A DNA stretch of 64,000 bases from Colias croceus (taxonomy: Eukaryota > Arthropoda > Insecta > Lepidoptera > Pieridae), in contig NC_059551.1 of NCBI RefSeq assembly GCF_905220415.1, positions 5,838,001-5,902,000 of the forward strand, given 5' to 3'. Shown here in pieces: positions 11,290-23,344 of the stretch. Below the pieces are notes generated by a model. The model searched no databases. It saw only the letters and a list, made by a program, of their open reading frames with translations, and was not told where the DNA came from. Positions within the stretch are counted from its first letter, which is position 1, and the number at the start of each line of letters is the position of its first letter. A program made the position numbers and the translations under genes.

Positions 11290-14200
11290 TCAGTCCGCGA
11301 GTCGCATTCCCGAAGACATCTGCTGCGGCTGCGGAGTGGGGGTGTGCGACGGAGGGGGGGACGCTGCACAATATTTGTTATTATTATTTAATTTGTCACT
11401 ATTACAATTTCACCGTTATAATTTTATTGTTTTGATGAAAAATTTTGACGTATTGCCTTTATAAATACAACTTTATTAAAACTACAATATATTTATCAGA
11501 GACAAAAGATTCGGAAATAAAAATTAACAAGTTATTATTGAGTTATAACTCACAAATAGAGGCAATGGACTGCGGCGACATGGCGGACATCTTGGTTTGC
11601 GTGTCGGTGAGCGACACCTGCGTGCCCTGCGACGTTAGGTAGCGGTTCACCATCGGCACGAAGCTGCAATCATATTATTTATTATTAACTAATACTTGTA
11701 TTGTGATAGCATAGTTCTGTTAATTTCAAATGCTCTGGAATGAGAGTTTTTGTCATTTTAAGTTCACTTGTTTCTCGAAGTTACTAAATGTGTAATTTTT
11801 CCTGAAGTGAAACATAACATTATCTACATAAAGAGGAAAATTTTGTTTGTTTGTTTGATTGTAATGAATAGGCTCATAAACTACTGGACCGATTTTAAAA
11901 ATTCTTTCACCATTCGAAAGCTACATTATCCATGAGTAATATAGGCTATATATTATCACGCTAAGACCAACAGGAGCGGAGCCACGCGGGTGAAACCGCG
12001 CGGCACAGCTAGTTAGTTATTTTTCACAAAAATGATTTTATTAAAATGTTCTTGAAATTATAGCAAAACGCGTCAAGACTTATAATGTGGCATTGTTCGG
12101 CACAACACGGCAGTAGCCACTATTTAAGTTCTAGTCTTAATATAAGTGTCACCTGAGATCGCAGACGCCGGGCGAGTCGTAGCTCGAGTTGTTGCCGCTG
12201 TTGACGTTGCTGATGACGCCGCTGTTCGCCGACACGTTGCTGTGGTTGTCGCGGTGCACGCGGTTGTGGTGGCTGCCGATACATATTGTTATTAATTTGA
12301 GCTTAAATATTATATGCGCGTAAGAGATAATGTTATAGGGATAGTTTGTTTAGGGAATCTTGATACACTCATAAATTAAGACAAAAGTTTGGAAAAACAT
12401 CACATTAAAACCGGAAAGAATTTTTGAAGAAGAAGATTGTTGAAGTAGTGATATCTGCCGGATATTACAGATGTGCGAACTGCGCTATAGGGTATGTGTA
12501 TCCGTCTCACCGTATGAGATAGCTGTCGCGCACGAAGGTCCGGCCGCACACGCTGCACTCGTAGCACGGGCCCGCCGCGTGCGTGCGGATGTGCAGCGCG
12601 AACTGCGCTATAGGGTATGTGTATCCGTCTCACCGTATGAGATAGCTGTCGCGCACGAAGGTCCGGCCGCACACGCTGCACTCGTAGCACGGGCCCGCCG
12701 CGTGCGTGCGGATGTGCAGCGCGAACTGCGCTATAGGGTATGTGTATCCGTCTCACCGTATGAGATAGCTGTCGCGCACGAAGGTCCGGCCGCACACGCT
12801 GCACTCGTAGCACGGGCCCGCCGCGTGCGTGCGGATGTGCAGCGCGAACTGCGCTATAGGGTATGTGTATCCGTCTCACCGTATGAGATAGCTGTCGCGC
12901 ACGAAGGTCCGGCCGCACACGCTGCACTCGTAGCACGGGCCCGCCGCGTGCGTGCGGATGTGCAGCGCGAACTGCGCTATAGGGTATGTGTATCCGTCTC
13001 ACCGTATGAGATAGCTGTCGCGCACGAAGGTCCGGCCGCACACGCTGCACTCGTAGCACGGGCCCGCCGCGTGCGTGCGGATGTGCAGCGCGAACTGCGA
13101 CTTGGACGTGAACGTCATCGAGCAGCGCTCGCAGCTCAGCGGCTTGTCCGCCACGTGCGACCATCTGTGCGGGAGGAACGCGACGGTTTATCGGGAATAT
13201 TTTACCATGGTTAGATTATGTACAATAAAAATATATTTCAAAATATTGCAAATATATTTATAGTGCCAATAGGAGATTGATTAATATTTAATTGTGATGT
13301 GTCAAAACTTAAAGTAATAAAAAGTTCAATAATATTAGTACATTGGGCAGAAAATTTACAACAAAGTGCTAAAGAATAGTTGATCGAAAATTAGTGTATT
13401 TTGTATTTCTAGTGTCAATGCGAATTAGTAGAACATTAAAAAAAACAATATTTTCTTACCTATGAGCCGTAACGTAACTCTTCACGGCAAATCTTTTTTG
13501 ACAAATATCACAAGCGTAGGGGCGTTCCCCTGAAATTTCCATAAGTTATAAATTGGTTCAAAAATAAAAATTCTGACGATGCACAATGCAGATGCAATAT
13601 ACTCAATGAACGTTCAAGCACAAACAAAAGCAAATAATGTTATAAAGACGGCAAGATGCAATCAGACAGTATGATGCGATCTGAAATTAATGTACTCAAG
13701 CTAAGAAAAAATAATAACAAATAATATAATTGTGAAACTTAAGTGATGATGTAGCAGATGAAAATGAATTGGCGATATATTTTGTTGTCGGTGCCACATC
13801 ATTGAGAACAAATTTAAGAATAATACCTGTTATCGCAATTTGCCGTCTTCTACGCCTGTTCCCAACGCGGTGAATGCCTTCACACATACATATTAATGCC
13901 AATTTTGTTTTGTTGTGAAGCAATCACCCGTCGAATACCCGCTCATAAAACTCGTAAGCTCAGACCAAAAGCATTTGTTGAAAACTTCATACAGACATGT
14001 TAGGTTGAACAAAGAATAGGATTGATTTTTAAAGCAAATGCTAATCGTCGAAATAGTTGCTACTACCACAAATCACGTGTTACAAATTTGCATTCAAACT
14101 CAAAGCCTCTCGAAGCCCTTTTACCTATCACAAATCACATTCAATTATTTCTAAAACAGCCAAAGGTAATGTAAGATCCGATTTACACTATCTATTCGTT

Positions 14201-17200
14201 TGAAGACCATTAATTAACATTACAAAACTCAGGTATTGTGACCTCTTTAGTTAAAGGAATCGAGAGCGGTACTGTAAACGAACGGATAGTGTAGATTAGG
14301 GCTTACAGTACAGAACTCGTTTTCCATACCGGTATGAATGCGCTTGTGAATGTTGAGGGTGGATTTCTGCGTGAAGCGTTTGTAACAGACATCGCACTCG
14401 AAGGGTCGCTCGCCTGTGTGCGTGCGCATGTGTATTTCCAGGTACGGCTTGCAAGTGAACGCCGCCGGGCACTCCATACACTGATACGGCCGCCCTTGCA
14501 CTACCCACCATACAAGTTAGTATTATCTTCGTCGCGAGTGACATTTAACAACAATAGTACTCACGAAAAATTATTAATCCTGACATGTGGCACCGACAAC
14601 TTCTCTACATAGTAAAGATGATTAAAATATGATTAAAAAACAACCGAGTATAATTTATGGTCAAACTCACCCGTGTGCGTTCTTTTGTGTATATTAAGTG
14701 TAGATTTTTGCGCGAATCTCTTGAGGCAAACGTCGCACTGGTATGGCCGCTCGCCCGTGTGCGTGCGGTTGTGTATCTCGAGGTACTGCTTGCAGGTGAA
14801 GGCGGCGGGGCACTGCAGGCACTGGAAGGGCCGGCCCTGCACTGTAAGACGAACACGTCAACATGGATTCGCGCACGACGGGAGTGCATCGGCGCGGGCG
14901 GAAGCGCACCAAAGATTTCATCACTGTTTAATATGTGTATGTACAATGTTATGAAGTTCACGAAAGGTTCTAAGTTAATGTAAAGAGCGATAATTCCGCG
15001 GAGCCTCGCTTCCGCCCGCCCCGACGCCCCCGATGCCTCCGTAAGCGCGCACACAAGTGACCAAGCCCCGGGCGCCCCGCCCGAGCCGCGCCTCGCCTCG
15101 CAACGTACCTGAGTGCGTCCGCTTGTGTATGTTCAGACTCGACTTCTGCGTGAAGCGCTTCAGGCAGATGTCGCACTGATACGGCCGCTCGCCCGTGTGC
15201 GTCCGCGTGTGAATCTCCAGGTATTGCTTGCAGGTGAAGGCCGCGGGACACGACAGGCACTGGAACGGTCTGCCCTGGACTGGTGCCCAACACATATATT
15301 ATAGCAGCGGCGAGCCCGCAAGGACGCTAGCCGCCCTCGCCCTACGGAGGTCGCGGCGCGGACTGGTCGCCGCTCGCCGCTAACTCCGCTCCAAATCTTT
15401 ATTACAAGGCTATCGGACCGGGACCGGGGCGCTCGGACGCGCCGAAAAGCGATTTGGAGGAGAGAATGAAAGTGAACGGAGAGAGGCTGGGGGCGGGGGT
15501 CCAGTCCGGCCCGCGACTGACACCCACCTGTGTGCGTCCGTCTATGGATATTGAGGCTGGACTTCTGCGTGAAGCGCTTCAGACAGGCGTCGCACTGATA
15601 GGGCCGCTCGCCTGTATGCGTGCGCATGTGAATGTCCAGGTAGGGGCGGCGGGCGAACGCCGCCGGGCAAAGCCCGCACGTGTAAGGGCGCCCTTGCACT
15701 GCGCCCAGTGCACACACAAAAGCGAGTAACGCACGTCGCCTACGCTTTACGGCACGTGTGCCTTGACCGCTCGCCCCCAGCCAATCTCGATCGTAATGAC
15801 GCGTACGAAAAACGATTATATTTAAAAAAAAAATCGGACCCCAATTTTGAATTTAACAGTTTAAACGCGTCTGCGTCTCGACGGCGATTGCATTACCGCT
15901 TTTGTGATAGAATTAATATTTATGAAGAAATAATGAAATCAATAATGACAAGACTAACGAGATGATTTGTCTGCTGGGCTACGATGACTGGATTAGATAT
16001 CGAAGGATCTGGGGGATCGGCGAGTGCAGAAGTACGTAAAAGCGCGCTTTATAATGAGTTAACAGATAACGAGATGTTAGTTAAGCAACGAGATGAAAGC
16101 TATTGAAAAAAGTGCATAAATTAACGGGTTAGGCAACGGAAAACAGGAAAAAAGCATGACGCTAAATGAAGTGGGTGCGTGACGTTTAAGTTGCGTATCG
16201 TACCGAAAGAATTACTATAAATGTAGTAGTGGGCTACTAACCCGTATGTATTTTTTCGTGCAAATTGAGCGCGCACTTCTGCGTGAAGGACTTGAGGCAG
16301 ACGGTGCACTGGAAGGGCCGCTCGCCTGCGCCGCCGCGGGGGGACAGAGAAACAAAACAAAATGGACGATGGACAAATAATTTTACTCAACGTATATACC
16401 AATATGCCACTTATCTGCAAAACTACCATGAGGGAATTTTAAGGTGTTATTTGTCCATCAGAATTTCTCTCCTACGGTAACTTAAAAAGAAAATTTCACA
16501 ACGTTCACATGCTATTTACGGTTTGTGAATAGTTTTTGAGCGCGCACCTGTATCGAATATCAAAAATAAAACTTTAAAAAATCACGTGCCTTACTTATCG
16601 AAAAACACTTCCAAATCGCTAATCTTTTGAACAAACTGAGGAATTTCGGGAGCCCTTAAAACTATTCACAAAGAAGGCGTCAAAGCCACAACGATAAGAA
16701 CTTGAAATTGAGACCCGTTAAGATTGTGACTTAGATACCTAATCAAGTTATAATATATCAAGGGACCCACCGGTATGGATACGTTTATGAGTACCAAGGC
16801 TGGACTTCTGCGTGAACCGCTTGTCACAGATGTCGCATTGATAGGGGCGCACTTTGTTGATCAGCGATTGGATGTGCTCCTCTAGAAATAGCAACAAAAT
16901 TCAGCTACAATAACGATCTCGCTGAACACGTCTGCGTTTAACTGCCTAATGACGTGAATTCTAAATATAGATAATTCAATGTCTACTAAAGGATTTTAGG
17001 GCAAAATGCCTACCCGTGTGTATCTTTCCGTGTCGGCCCAGGCTGGACTTCTGAGTGAAGCGCATAAAACAGATGTGGCACTGGTACGGCCGCACTTTCT
17101 CTAACAGGGCTCGTCTGTGCTCCTCTATAAGGTATACGAGTATCGATATAGCATTTTATACCCTGTCTCATATTTCAATTCTAACCTAACCTAACAAGTT

Positions 17201-20200
17201 AAATTCATACTCAATCACACATCAGGGGGAGGTAAGAATACGGACAGTATAAGACCGCGCTGCCTCAAATGTCGACACGCACAAGTTGATATAACTTTAC
17301 GTTTAACGCATATAAAACGACGATTTTGCTAAGTGGTAAAATAATATTTGCTGTTGACAAAATAAAATATACCTACGAATAATAAGAGTTAAACTAAAAG
17401 GCGAGTTGGGTCTTTATATTTATAAAACAAAGGGCGTAGTAAGGAGAGTAAGCACAGGGCGGTGCAAGAAAAGAACCCACCCGTGTGTATTTTCTTGTGC
17501 CGGTTGAGGCTGGAACTCTGCGTGAAGCGCATCTGACAGAGCTCACACTTGTAGGGCCGCTCCTTCACCATCAATGCGCGAATGTGCTCATCTAAAAGCC
17601 ACATTCCACGAACTTATCTCGGAAATTATGATCCAAGCCACGTTAAGAACACACAGTGGATCGAAACGAATCCAATGTGCGTTCTGTACCTCCCCCTGTT
17701 AACCTCACAGGAATACTTTCACGCCCTGATCGTATTTAACATAATACACGACTCAAAAACTATTCACATTTGTATGGTAAGTGTGTACAACTTTCGTGTA
17801 CGCGATCTGTGAGTCGCACCAGTGTCGTAATGTAATTATCATAGACATGTTGTATAGCAACTTCTATAAGAATAAAATGTTTAAAACACATATTATTTTT
17901 ATTTTGGATGTTTAAAAAGCTTGTCCAGAGGCCGAAAGCAGATTAAGAGTAAATTTATACAACCTAAAATTTTGCACTAAAACGCCAGATAACTTCTAAA
18001 TAATTTCATATTTCATCTATTAATTTAGCAACCCGAAATTCCATACTGAAGTCTGAATAGTGCAATAATACATTGTAAATATAATGATACGTGCAAATAA
18101 CTAAAATTTACGCGAAGTATTTAAAGGGCTTATGTTAGCAAAATAAAACAGAATCAGCAAATAAAGTACTACACACATTTCTACACACTACTATGTACTA
18201 CACAAAACATACATAGAAAAAATAAAATAATCAAGAACGCGAAAACAGGAGGAGGTTTGACTTGATCGAATATATAAACCAATTTAATTAATATTAATTC
18301 AGCAATCCCCTCATGGTACTCATGACTAATTTTAAAGTATGAAAACGTAACTTCCATAAAAATAACCTATACAGATCTGCAGATGGTGGAACTTTTATAG
18401 TACAGCCCGAAATTCCAATTAAAATCTTTATATTTTATGTTACGGAAATTACATTTGAAGTTTTGATTACACCTACTTTCTTGTAAAAAAAAATATACCG
18501 ACTAGTTGATACGGTAAATAATAATTAGATATTATGTTGCATTTATAACCACAAAAATCGGAATATATGTACATGAAAAAATCTGGTACTTCAAAATCTA
18601 GCAGACATGTCGTAGGTATATACCCGAATCTTTGTTTGAAATAAAAATTAAACACATTTATTCATTGATTGAAATATTTACATCTATAACGCTTTGAGAA
18701 TTGATCCATTTAGTCTACAATATTTTCGTAAGCATGTTATAAAAAAAATATCATTATATACAACTCGTTCCTCAAAAACGATATCTTTCTTTTTTCTTTT
18801 CAATTTATAGCAATTTATTGCTTTAATGTGGATCAGTTCTCAAAATACTAGCATCTTTTTTCCAACAACAAGTTACTCAACGTTGTAAACAAACTTAACA
18901 TCACATCTTTATGAAGCTAAAAGTCTCTGTATTTTTAATGTTATACTAAATTCTAAAAATGTAATTAAAATAAGCTTTACAGTACTTATTTACATAATAA
19001 AAACCCTTAAAAAAACCATAACTATTCCGTAGAATATTCTATTCAGTTCGCACCAAAATGTTACAAACTTTTTTTCAAAGCTGTCAATGTCAAGTTTGTT
19101 TACGGCCAGTCTACACGGTACACGCTGTACGCCGCGGTGCGGACGGTGCGGACACACTCACCGGTGTGGACGCGTTTGTGCGTGTTGAGGCTCGACTTCT
19201 GCGTGAAGCGCTTGAGGCAGAGGTCGCACTGGAACGGCCGCTCGCCCGTGTGCGTGCGCATGTGCACCTCCAGGTACGGCTTGCGGCAGAACGCCGCGTC
19301 GCATACCTGCACGTGTTGTTATTTTTATTGCTGCTTTTGTTGGTCACATCATATTTTGTTACATAGTACATTTCATTATTTTAATAGTTACAATCCATAG
19401 TTATATGACCTATTGTAAATAATTTTAAAGCTGTATATGCAATATAAGAATGGTCATTGATGACATTTTAATTTTTAAAGCACATCACAAAATATAATAT
19501 AAAAAAAAACTACCTATAACCATTGAGATAATATTAATATGGAGTCGATACCGCCTACATCACATATGTTCCGCTCAACATACGTCATCTGGCGTAACTG
19601 CACTCAGTCGCTTGCTCCGCTCATTGGCGCGAACGTCACGCTCATTTTTTATTTGTTTTAAAGTGAAACGCATCAAATATGTCTACGTGTGTGTTACGAT
19701 ATTGCACAAATAATACAAAGAATACGGAAAAGTGCAAAGGAATAACTTTTCATCAGTAAGTAATTAGATAATAATTTTTAAAACTTAGTTAGAGCAAAAT
19801 TTTTGGCGGGCGACATTTTGTCATAGATTAAAAATTTAAGATATGACATTGGGAATGAAATAAGTGTTGTTAGTAATATTTGCTGGCGTATATTTTTATA
19901 GTATAAAATAATAATTTTACATATTTAGAAAAGCATAGACTGGTTGTTAATTGAAAAAAGGTGAAATCATGAAATATGAAAATCAATTACTCAATCACCA
20001 ATTTTTTTTGTTAATTGATTTTAATCAAGTTTTTAATTGATATTGTATAAGCTACTGACTTGAACGTATAATTGAATTATTATTTATTTATCTGCACTAA
20101 TATTATAAAGAGGAAAACTTTGTTTGTTTGTTTGATTGTAATTAATAGGCTCATAAACTACTGGACCGATTTTGATGAAAGGAGAATGCCCATTTTTGGT

Positions 20201-22950
20201 ACTGGTTTTTCTCATGCATCAAGACAACAATACTATTAAAAAAAAATCTCGGCAATTTAGAGGCCTTCTTACCATCGGAAAATATATTTTGAACAGGGAA
20301 TGTTTTGTAAAATCTAATAAGACATGTAATTGTTTAGATCCATTATTATAGATTAATTAGTGTCCATTACAGGTTACCACGGTAACCAAGCGGTAACTTA
20401 TTACATTTACTATGGTAAATAGCTAAATGTATTAATATCGATTATTGTTTTCATTGAATTATAAAAAAAAATCAATTAACATAAAATCACTCTTTAAGGT
20501 ATTGTTTATACACTGTAGGTTGTTTTAACAAAGATAGTGAAGTAAAATAATATAAATATGTATATATAAAAAAAAAATTATTATGACATAGCTTGGTAGG
20601 TAACCAGTTATTTCTTATTTGTTTCTTTCTTCGAATATGTAGTGAAAAAATGATTCAAACAACAACAACAACAACAACATAAACCGAATTACATAAACCG
20701 AATAAAAACTCAATTGGCATTTTTTAAGTATATATTTAGGTTTTCTTGAAATCCGTCCCGGAAGATTTCTGGTGCCTACCTACACTAGCCGATGAACAGA
20801 TAGACTTTGTCTGAAAGCATAAGCTCTACGCATAGATTAAATAATATGTTAAGTAATCGAAAAATAACCTATGGACGATAAAATGTTACCTAAATCACAC
20901 ATAAACCTAACTAAATCGGGGTTATTTAAGTTTTGAGGTTATTTCACATTTTTCTCAATATCTTGAAAACCCCTGTTTTTATCACAAAAAAATCAATTGG
21001 TAAAAATCTTTTGAATATCGAAGAACCCTCCAAAACCACTCTGGCATTGACGCAACACTGTACTGTGGTCCATACTTTCATGGGCATTCTCCTTTGGCAC
21101 AGACAATCTTAAGACCCTGAGAAAGAACATAGGCTACTTTTTATTGCGAAATATGTGCCACGGGCGAAGCCGGGGCGGACTGCTAGTTCAGAGATAAGTA
21201 ATTAATATTTTTTCTATTCAAGGTTTCCATGTCTGGGCCGTGAAGAAAGGGAAAAATTATTTTTTTTCTAAAAAAGGCTCAATTTGTAAGGAATAAAACT
21301 TCCCTGACTGAACCTAAAACACGAAAAAAATTAAATTATTCCATATGACGTCACTATTTACTTATATGCCAGATATAGTTAGCCCCGCGTAGTAAAGTCA
21401 GTTTATACCTAAAATAAATATTAAGTAAGTACAAAGAAAATTTCAAGTCAACGTGCATGTAATCAGTGGCACCCAATAAAATAGACAGAATGAAACAAAG
21501 TGTCGCCGCTATAGCGGTGAGTCAGTGACATCGCATAATCTATGACTGTCTAGCCGTCATTCGCGCGCCCCGCGCCGCCGCGCTTGGCGCACAGATTTTG
21601 TTCGTGATGTCTGCTCCATATTCATATTATCTCAATGCCTATAACATTGAATATGTTTACCGTGCATTGAAATGGTTTGTTGCCCGAGTGTAGTTTCATG
21701 TGTACATAATATGAAGATGCAGATGATAAAACTTTGCCACACACCTAGAAAAAATACACCATTTATAAAATTTAATTTACAAAATGATACTGGACACTCA
21801 AAATAAAAGAAGGTTCAGTTTTATACTAAATCGCTGCTTGACGATATTTATTTATAGATAAATTTTATCTTAAGCGAATTTGAGATAATGATTATTAAAT
21901 TCGTAAGATATCGTATTATGTATTTATCTAAATAAACAAAACATTGAAAATTACTTTGCAAGCTTGAGGTTTAGATCTTGGAACTCCTTGGCCATTTGTA
22001 ACCTCCATCTTAGTCTGTACGGAACCCATATCAACGCCCATACCCTGTAAAAGAAATAGGGAATAGATATCGACAATCAATTAAAAAAAACTTATTTGGA
22101 GTAGGTAGAGATATTGAAAGAAAAGTACCTGAGAGCATTGGCGCCCATCCATATCCATTTCAACGCCCTCATCGTCCATACCTTTGAAACTTAACTGTAA
22201 AAAAATAAGATTTGTTAACAACCAAAAAAATAATGTAATATAGTAGAACTTTAATGACTTGTATATTTCCAAACTAAAAAAAGATAATAATATAAAATTG
22301 ACATCGATTGAAATGATGATGATACTATTTCTATAAGTTGGCGCTCATATCACCACTCACATTATCTACATCATCATCCTGTTGCATGTCTTGTTGGTGC
22401 TGATCCAGCAGCTCCTGTTGGTGTACTTGGTGTTGTACTATGAGGCTATCCTTCGAGTCCTCTTGGGGGTGATGTTGGTTCATGTTAATTATGCCATGGT
22501 TTGAATCGGAACGGACTATTGTCGGGGGTCCTGTGTTCACGTGGGAGTGTGATGTGTAAAAACTGCAAAGATTAATATGAATTTGTGTACATATATACTT
22601 TTCTAGATTACAAATATGTATTTGTTTTAATAAATCATAATATTATGTATTATGGCAAGATAGAAGTCAGGCCAAGATTTTATTCAGATTAGATACATGT
22701 TCAAATAGCATTTATTTATTATTTTGGACATGCCAACGTATTTCTTGTGGCCTTATAGATTGTCTCTTTTTTTAATAGGTACTCTTTTCCCGCCTAATTA
22801 AACATGTCACTCGATTTTCATTACAATAGTACAATGAGTGTTGCCTTTGATGCAGAGCTGTTGTTTGGTGTGTAATGCATATTACATTTGTCACATATCG
22901 ATTTATAGGACATACCTCATAGGTTCAGCTTTAATCTGCTGCTCGAACAT
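11290..22950 (-). CDS. Multi-finger C2H2 zinc-finger transcription factor, 19 exons, about 752 aa
   Basis: Exons in transcript order: 22916-22950, 22361-22562, 22129-22194, 21955-22044, 21661-21744, 19162-19306, 17481-17591, 17014-17124, 16771-16881, 16242-16325, 15528-15698, 15109-15279, 14671-14841, 14330-14500, 13460-13529, 13003-13164, 12153-12272, 11554-11663, 11290-11363; every junction keeps phase. Residues 1-130 are Gln/His/Asp-rich (start MFEQQIKAEPMS); about 18 C2H2 fingers with TGERP-type linkers fill roughly 130-665; the tail is Ser/Asn-rich and ends SSGMRLAD. It should be a nuclear DNA-binding protein. The N- and C-termini remind me of insect l(3)neo38-type proteins, from memory only, so no symbol is given. 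Nine consecutive exons (17591 down to 14330) are phase 1-1. The true start could lie upstream: the frame stays open without an ATG to 23073. Confidence 0.9.
11823..12012 (+). mobile_element. Lep1-like Helitron (short variant)
   Basis: Runs from 'tctacataaagaggaaaatt' through 'aactactggaccgatttt' to 'gggtgaaaccgcgcggcac' and 'agctagt'. Same variant as 41450 and 52754. It sits in an intron of the zinc-finger gene. Confidence 0.75.
12478..13092 (-). repeat. Five-copy, 123-bp tandem array in a zinc-finger coding exon and its donor site
   Basis: The phrase 'aactgcgctatagggtatg' starts at 12478, 12601, 12724, 12847 and 12970, so the period is exactly 123 bp; a sixth partial 'aactgcg' is at 13093. 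The copies look identical. On the minus strand each unit holds the last part of one finger plus the first half of the next (from QFALHIRTHAAGPC to RTFVRDSYLI), then the splice donor CG|GTGAGA and 24 bp of intron. Only the unit joined to 13164 makes a sensible exon. In its frame a TGA follows each donor, so the four extra units read as intron. Both long open frames across the array are by-products of its 41-codon period. Confidence 0.93.
20181..21092. mobile_element. Spy-like transposon: AAATTT target, no target duplication
   Basis: A 912-bp insert begins GGAGAATGCCCAT and ends with its exact inverse ATGGGCATTCTCC. It is flanked by AAA and TTT, and removing it restores the gatgAAATTTggcac of the intact Helitron copy at 53573. 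So there is no target-site duplication. Insertion in AAATTT without duplication is the hallmark reported for Spy transposons (relatives of ISL2EU). No open frame of note, so non-autonomous. Confidence 0.72.
20659..20681. repeat. (CAA)n microsatellite
   Basis: About seven CAA units in a row inside the Spy-like insert. Confidence 0.8.
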
Positions 22951-23070
22951 GGAGATTGTGGCGAGTAGGTCGCCGGGGGGCGGCACGGGGACCCCCACGC
23001 CCCGCGCCACTCCCCCGACGCCCACGCCCCAGTGTGCCGGGAAACTAATGGCGGACGTCGCTGTCTCCCA
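22951..23070 (-). other. GC-rich 5' leader or N-terminal extension of the zinc-finger gene
   Basis: Immediately upstream of the MFEQQ start the same frame stays open for 40 codons (Gly/Val/Pro-rich, ending GDLLATIS) without an ATG, to a TGA at 23071-23073. It is either 5' UTR or the end of a coding exon joined to an upstream exon I could not find. Confidence 0.4.
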
Positions 23071-23344
23071 TCATCGACACCCTACCACCTGCTGGATTTC
23101 GATATCATTAGCTATTTTCCACACTCGTCTATGAAACTACGCGTAGACGGATGCATCGTGATTGAATATGTTTACCTATTTATCTGAACTTGCACACTCA
23201 AGCTGTAGATAATGTAGGTACCTAATAAAATGATATCAAGCCACGGGTATACAAAAACTGACTTGTATTGAAGTAGGTAGCCTTTGCCTTTTGCCAATTT
23301 ACGAGGGAAATATCTTTCAGGGAATAATATGATAAATATTGTCT

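Larger units (their letters stand above)
20091..21186 (+). mobile_element. Lep1-like Helitron split by another element
   Basis: The left part starts TCTGCACTAATATTATAAAG and runs to 'ccgattttgatgaaa' (20180). The right part resumes 'tttggcacagacaatctt' (21093) and ends 'ggcggactgctagt'. The join exactly recreates the uninterrupted copy at 53573-53781. Host flanks are A at the left and T at the right, the Helitron rule. Confidence 0.82.
19516..21648 (+). mobile_element. THAP-domain DNA transposon remnant with inverted ends
   Basis: 'cattgagataatattaata' near the left end (19522) returns inverted near 21640, extending to 'atatggag'. Inside, exon 19679-19755 begins MSTCVLRYCTNNTKNTEKCK and ends before donor GTAAGT; exon 21223-21271 continues FPCLGREEREK and then stops. 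Together they read GITFHQ|FP, the start of a THAP zinc finger (CxxxxC ... F-x-x-FP). THAP fingers are carried by transposases such as P element and ISL2EU types. The intron is occupied by a Helitron. No downstream transposase core is visible, so the copy is dead. It lies in an intron of the zinc-finger gene. Confidence 0.62.

Noticed and set aside
12478..13092. CRISPR-like array
   Set aside because: Units are contiguous and identical with no unique spacers, and the DNA is a eukaryotic coding exon.
12400..13214. Two long overlapping ORFs on opposite strands (about 250 codons each) with repeated sequence
   Set aside because: Both exist only because the 123-bp tandem array is a multiple of three; neither is the zinc-finger frame.
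14605..15729. Many Arg/Ala-rich ORFs on both strands in the zinc-finger region
   Set aside because: They are shadow frames of the GC-rich finger exons or run through splice donors.
22331..22360. Stop codon ending a short zinc-finger N-terminal ORF
   Set aside because: A perfect GTGAGT donor at 22355-22360 splices the exon out before that stop and restores the frame with the next exon.
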